Shown here: positions 5,194 to 5,303 of the stretch, piece after piece | Numbering within the stretch: the stretch's first letter is position 1 | How the letters are laid out: each line of letters begins with the position of its first letter | Assembly: GCA_010365205.1 (NCBI GenBank) | Contig: JAAFGU010000190.1 | Span: 1 to 5,303 of the forward strand | Direction of reading: 5' to 3' | Source: Aromatoleum sp. | Lineage (GTDB): Bacteria; Pseudomonadota; Gammaproteobacteria; Burkholderiales; Casimicrobiaceae | Length of the DNA stretch: 5,303 bases | Notes under the pieces: model-generated | Databases searched by the model: none | The model's input: the letters and a program-made list of their open reading frames with translations, nothing else | Told to the model about the DNA's origin: nothing | Made by a program: the position numbers and the translations under genes

Positions 5194-5303
5194 CTAGTCG
5201 CGCCCGCCCGTGACCGGATGTCCTTCGGCGCGCCAGCGCAGCATGCCGCCGGCGAGGTTCGCGACGTCGTCGAATCCGGCCTGCTGCAGCAGCGCGACGG
5301 CCT
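5194..5303 (-). CDS. Rhodanese-like domain protein, C-terminal end only
   Basis: The last 35 codons before a TAG at 5196-5194 are visible; the rest lies beyond the right edge. The sequence AVALLQQAGFDDVANLAGG followed by MLRWRAEGHPV shows the closing part of a rhodanese fold. The helix after the active-site loop, the G-F-x-x-V-x-N-L strand, the GGMxxW motif and the terminal G-x-P-V are all standard for single-domain rhodaneses such as GlpE/PspE-like proteins. The catalytic cysteine loop would lie upstream and is not seen, so sulfurtransferase activity cannot be judged. It ends with a short polar tail TGGRD. It lies on the same strand as the 211-aa gene but 190 bp away, with inverted repeats between, so a shared message is possible but not indicated. 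Confidence 0.85.
   Translation of the reverse strand, partial: AVALLQQAGFDDVANLAGGMLRWRAEGHPVTGGRD

Overview
The window is GC-rich (about two thirds G+C, with strong G/C bias at third codon positions) and looks like an ordinary chromosomal segment of a pseudomonadotal bacterium, most likely a betaproteobacterium. That placement is inferred from the style of the proteins and from weak TAAAAT/TATGAT-type promoters; no marker gene fixes it. I see no mobile element, tRNA, rRNA or CRISPR array.

Layout from left to right: (1) the N-terminal 188 codons of an atypical short-chain dehydrogenase of the HTATIP2/TIP30 type on the minus strand, cut by the window edge. (2) A divergent 270-bp gap, then a 74-aa dodecin on the plus strand with a strong Shine-Dalgarno. 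(3) A convergent gap holding a perfect 10-bp inverted repeat, then a minus-strand 152-aa lipoprotein with a proline-rich linker and a four-cysteine C-terminal domain. (4) A divergent regulatory region of about 380 bp. It contains a good sigma70-type promoter for the lipoprotein, a 14-bp direct repeat with 20-bp period lying on and behind its -35 box, and a GC-rich leader for serC. (5) A two-gene serine operon, serC then serA (13-bp gap), plus strand. (6) A short convergent gap with a perfect 14-bp palindrome, then a minus-strand 211-aa protein of unknown function, with an apparent winged helix-turn-helix and a C-terminal part resembling a degenerate nucleotidyltransferase fold. (7) The last 35 codons of a rhodanese-like protein, minus strand, cut by the right edge.

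The only clear pathway is the phosphorylated serine route. SerA oxidises 3-phosphoglycerate to 3-phosphohydroxypyruvate and SerC transaminates that to 3-phosphoserine. The final phosphatase (serB) is not in the window. The remaining genes appear to be independently transcribed neighbours.

No clearly new multi-gene system is visible. The points most worth a second look are: the 211-aa putative regulator; a SerA whose usual catalytic Glu position is Ala; a dodecin lacking both the flavin-stacking Trp and the flavin-contacting Gln; and the direct repeat positioned like an activator site upstream of the lipoprotein gene.
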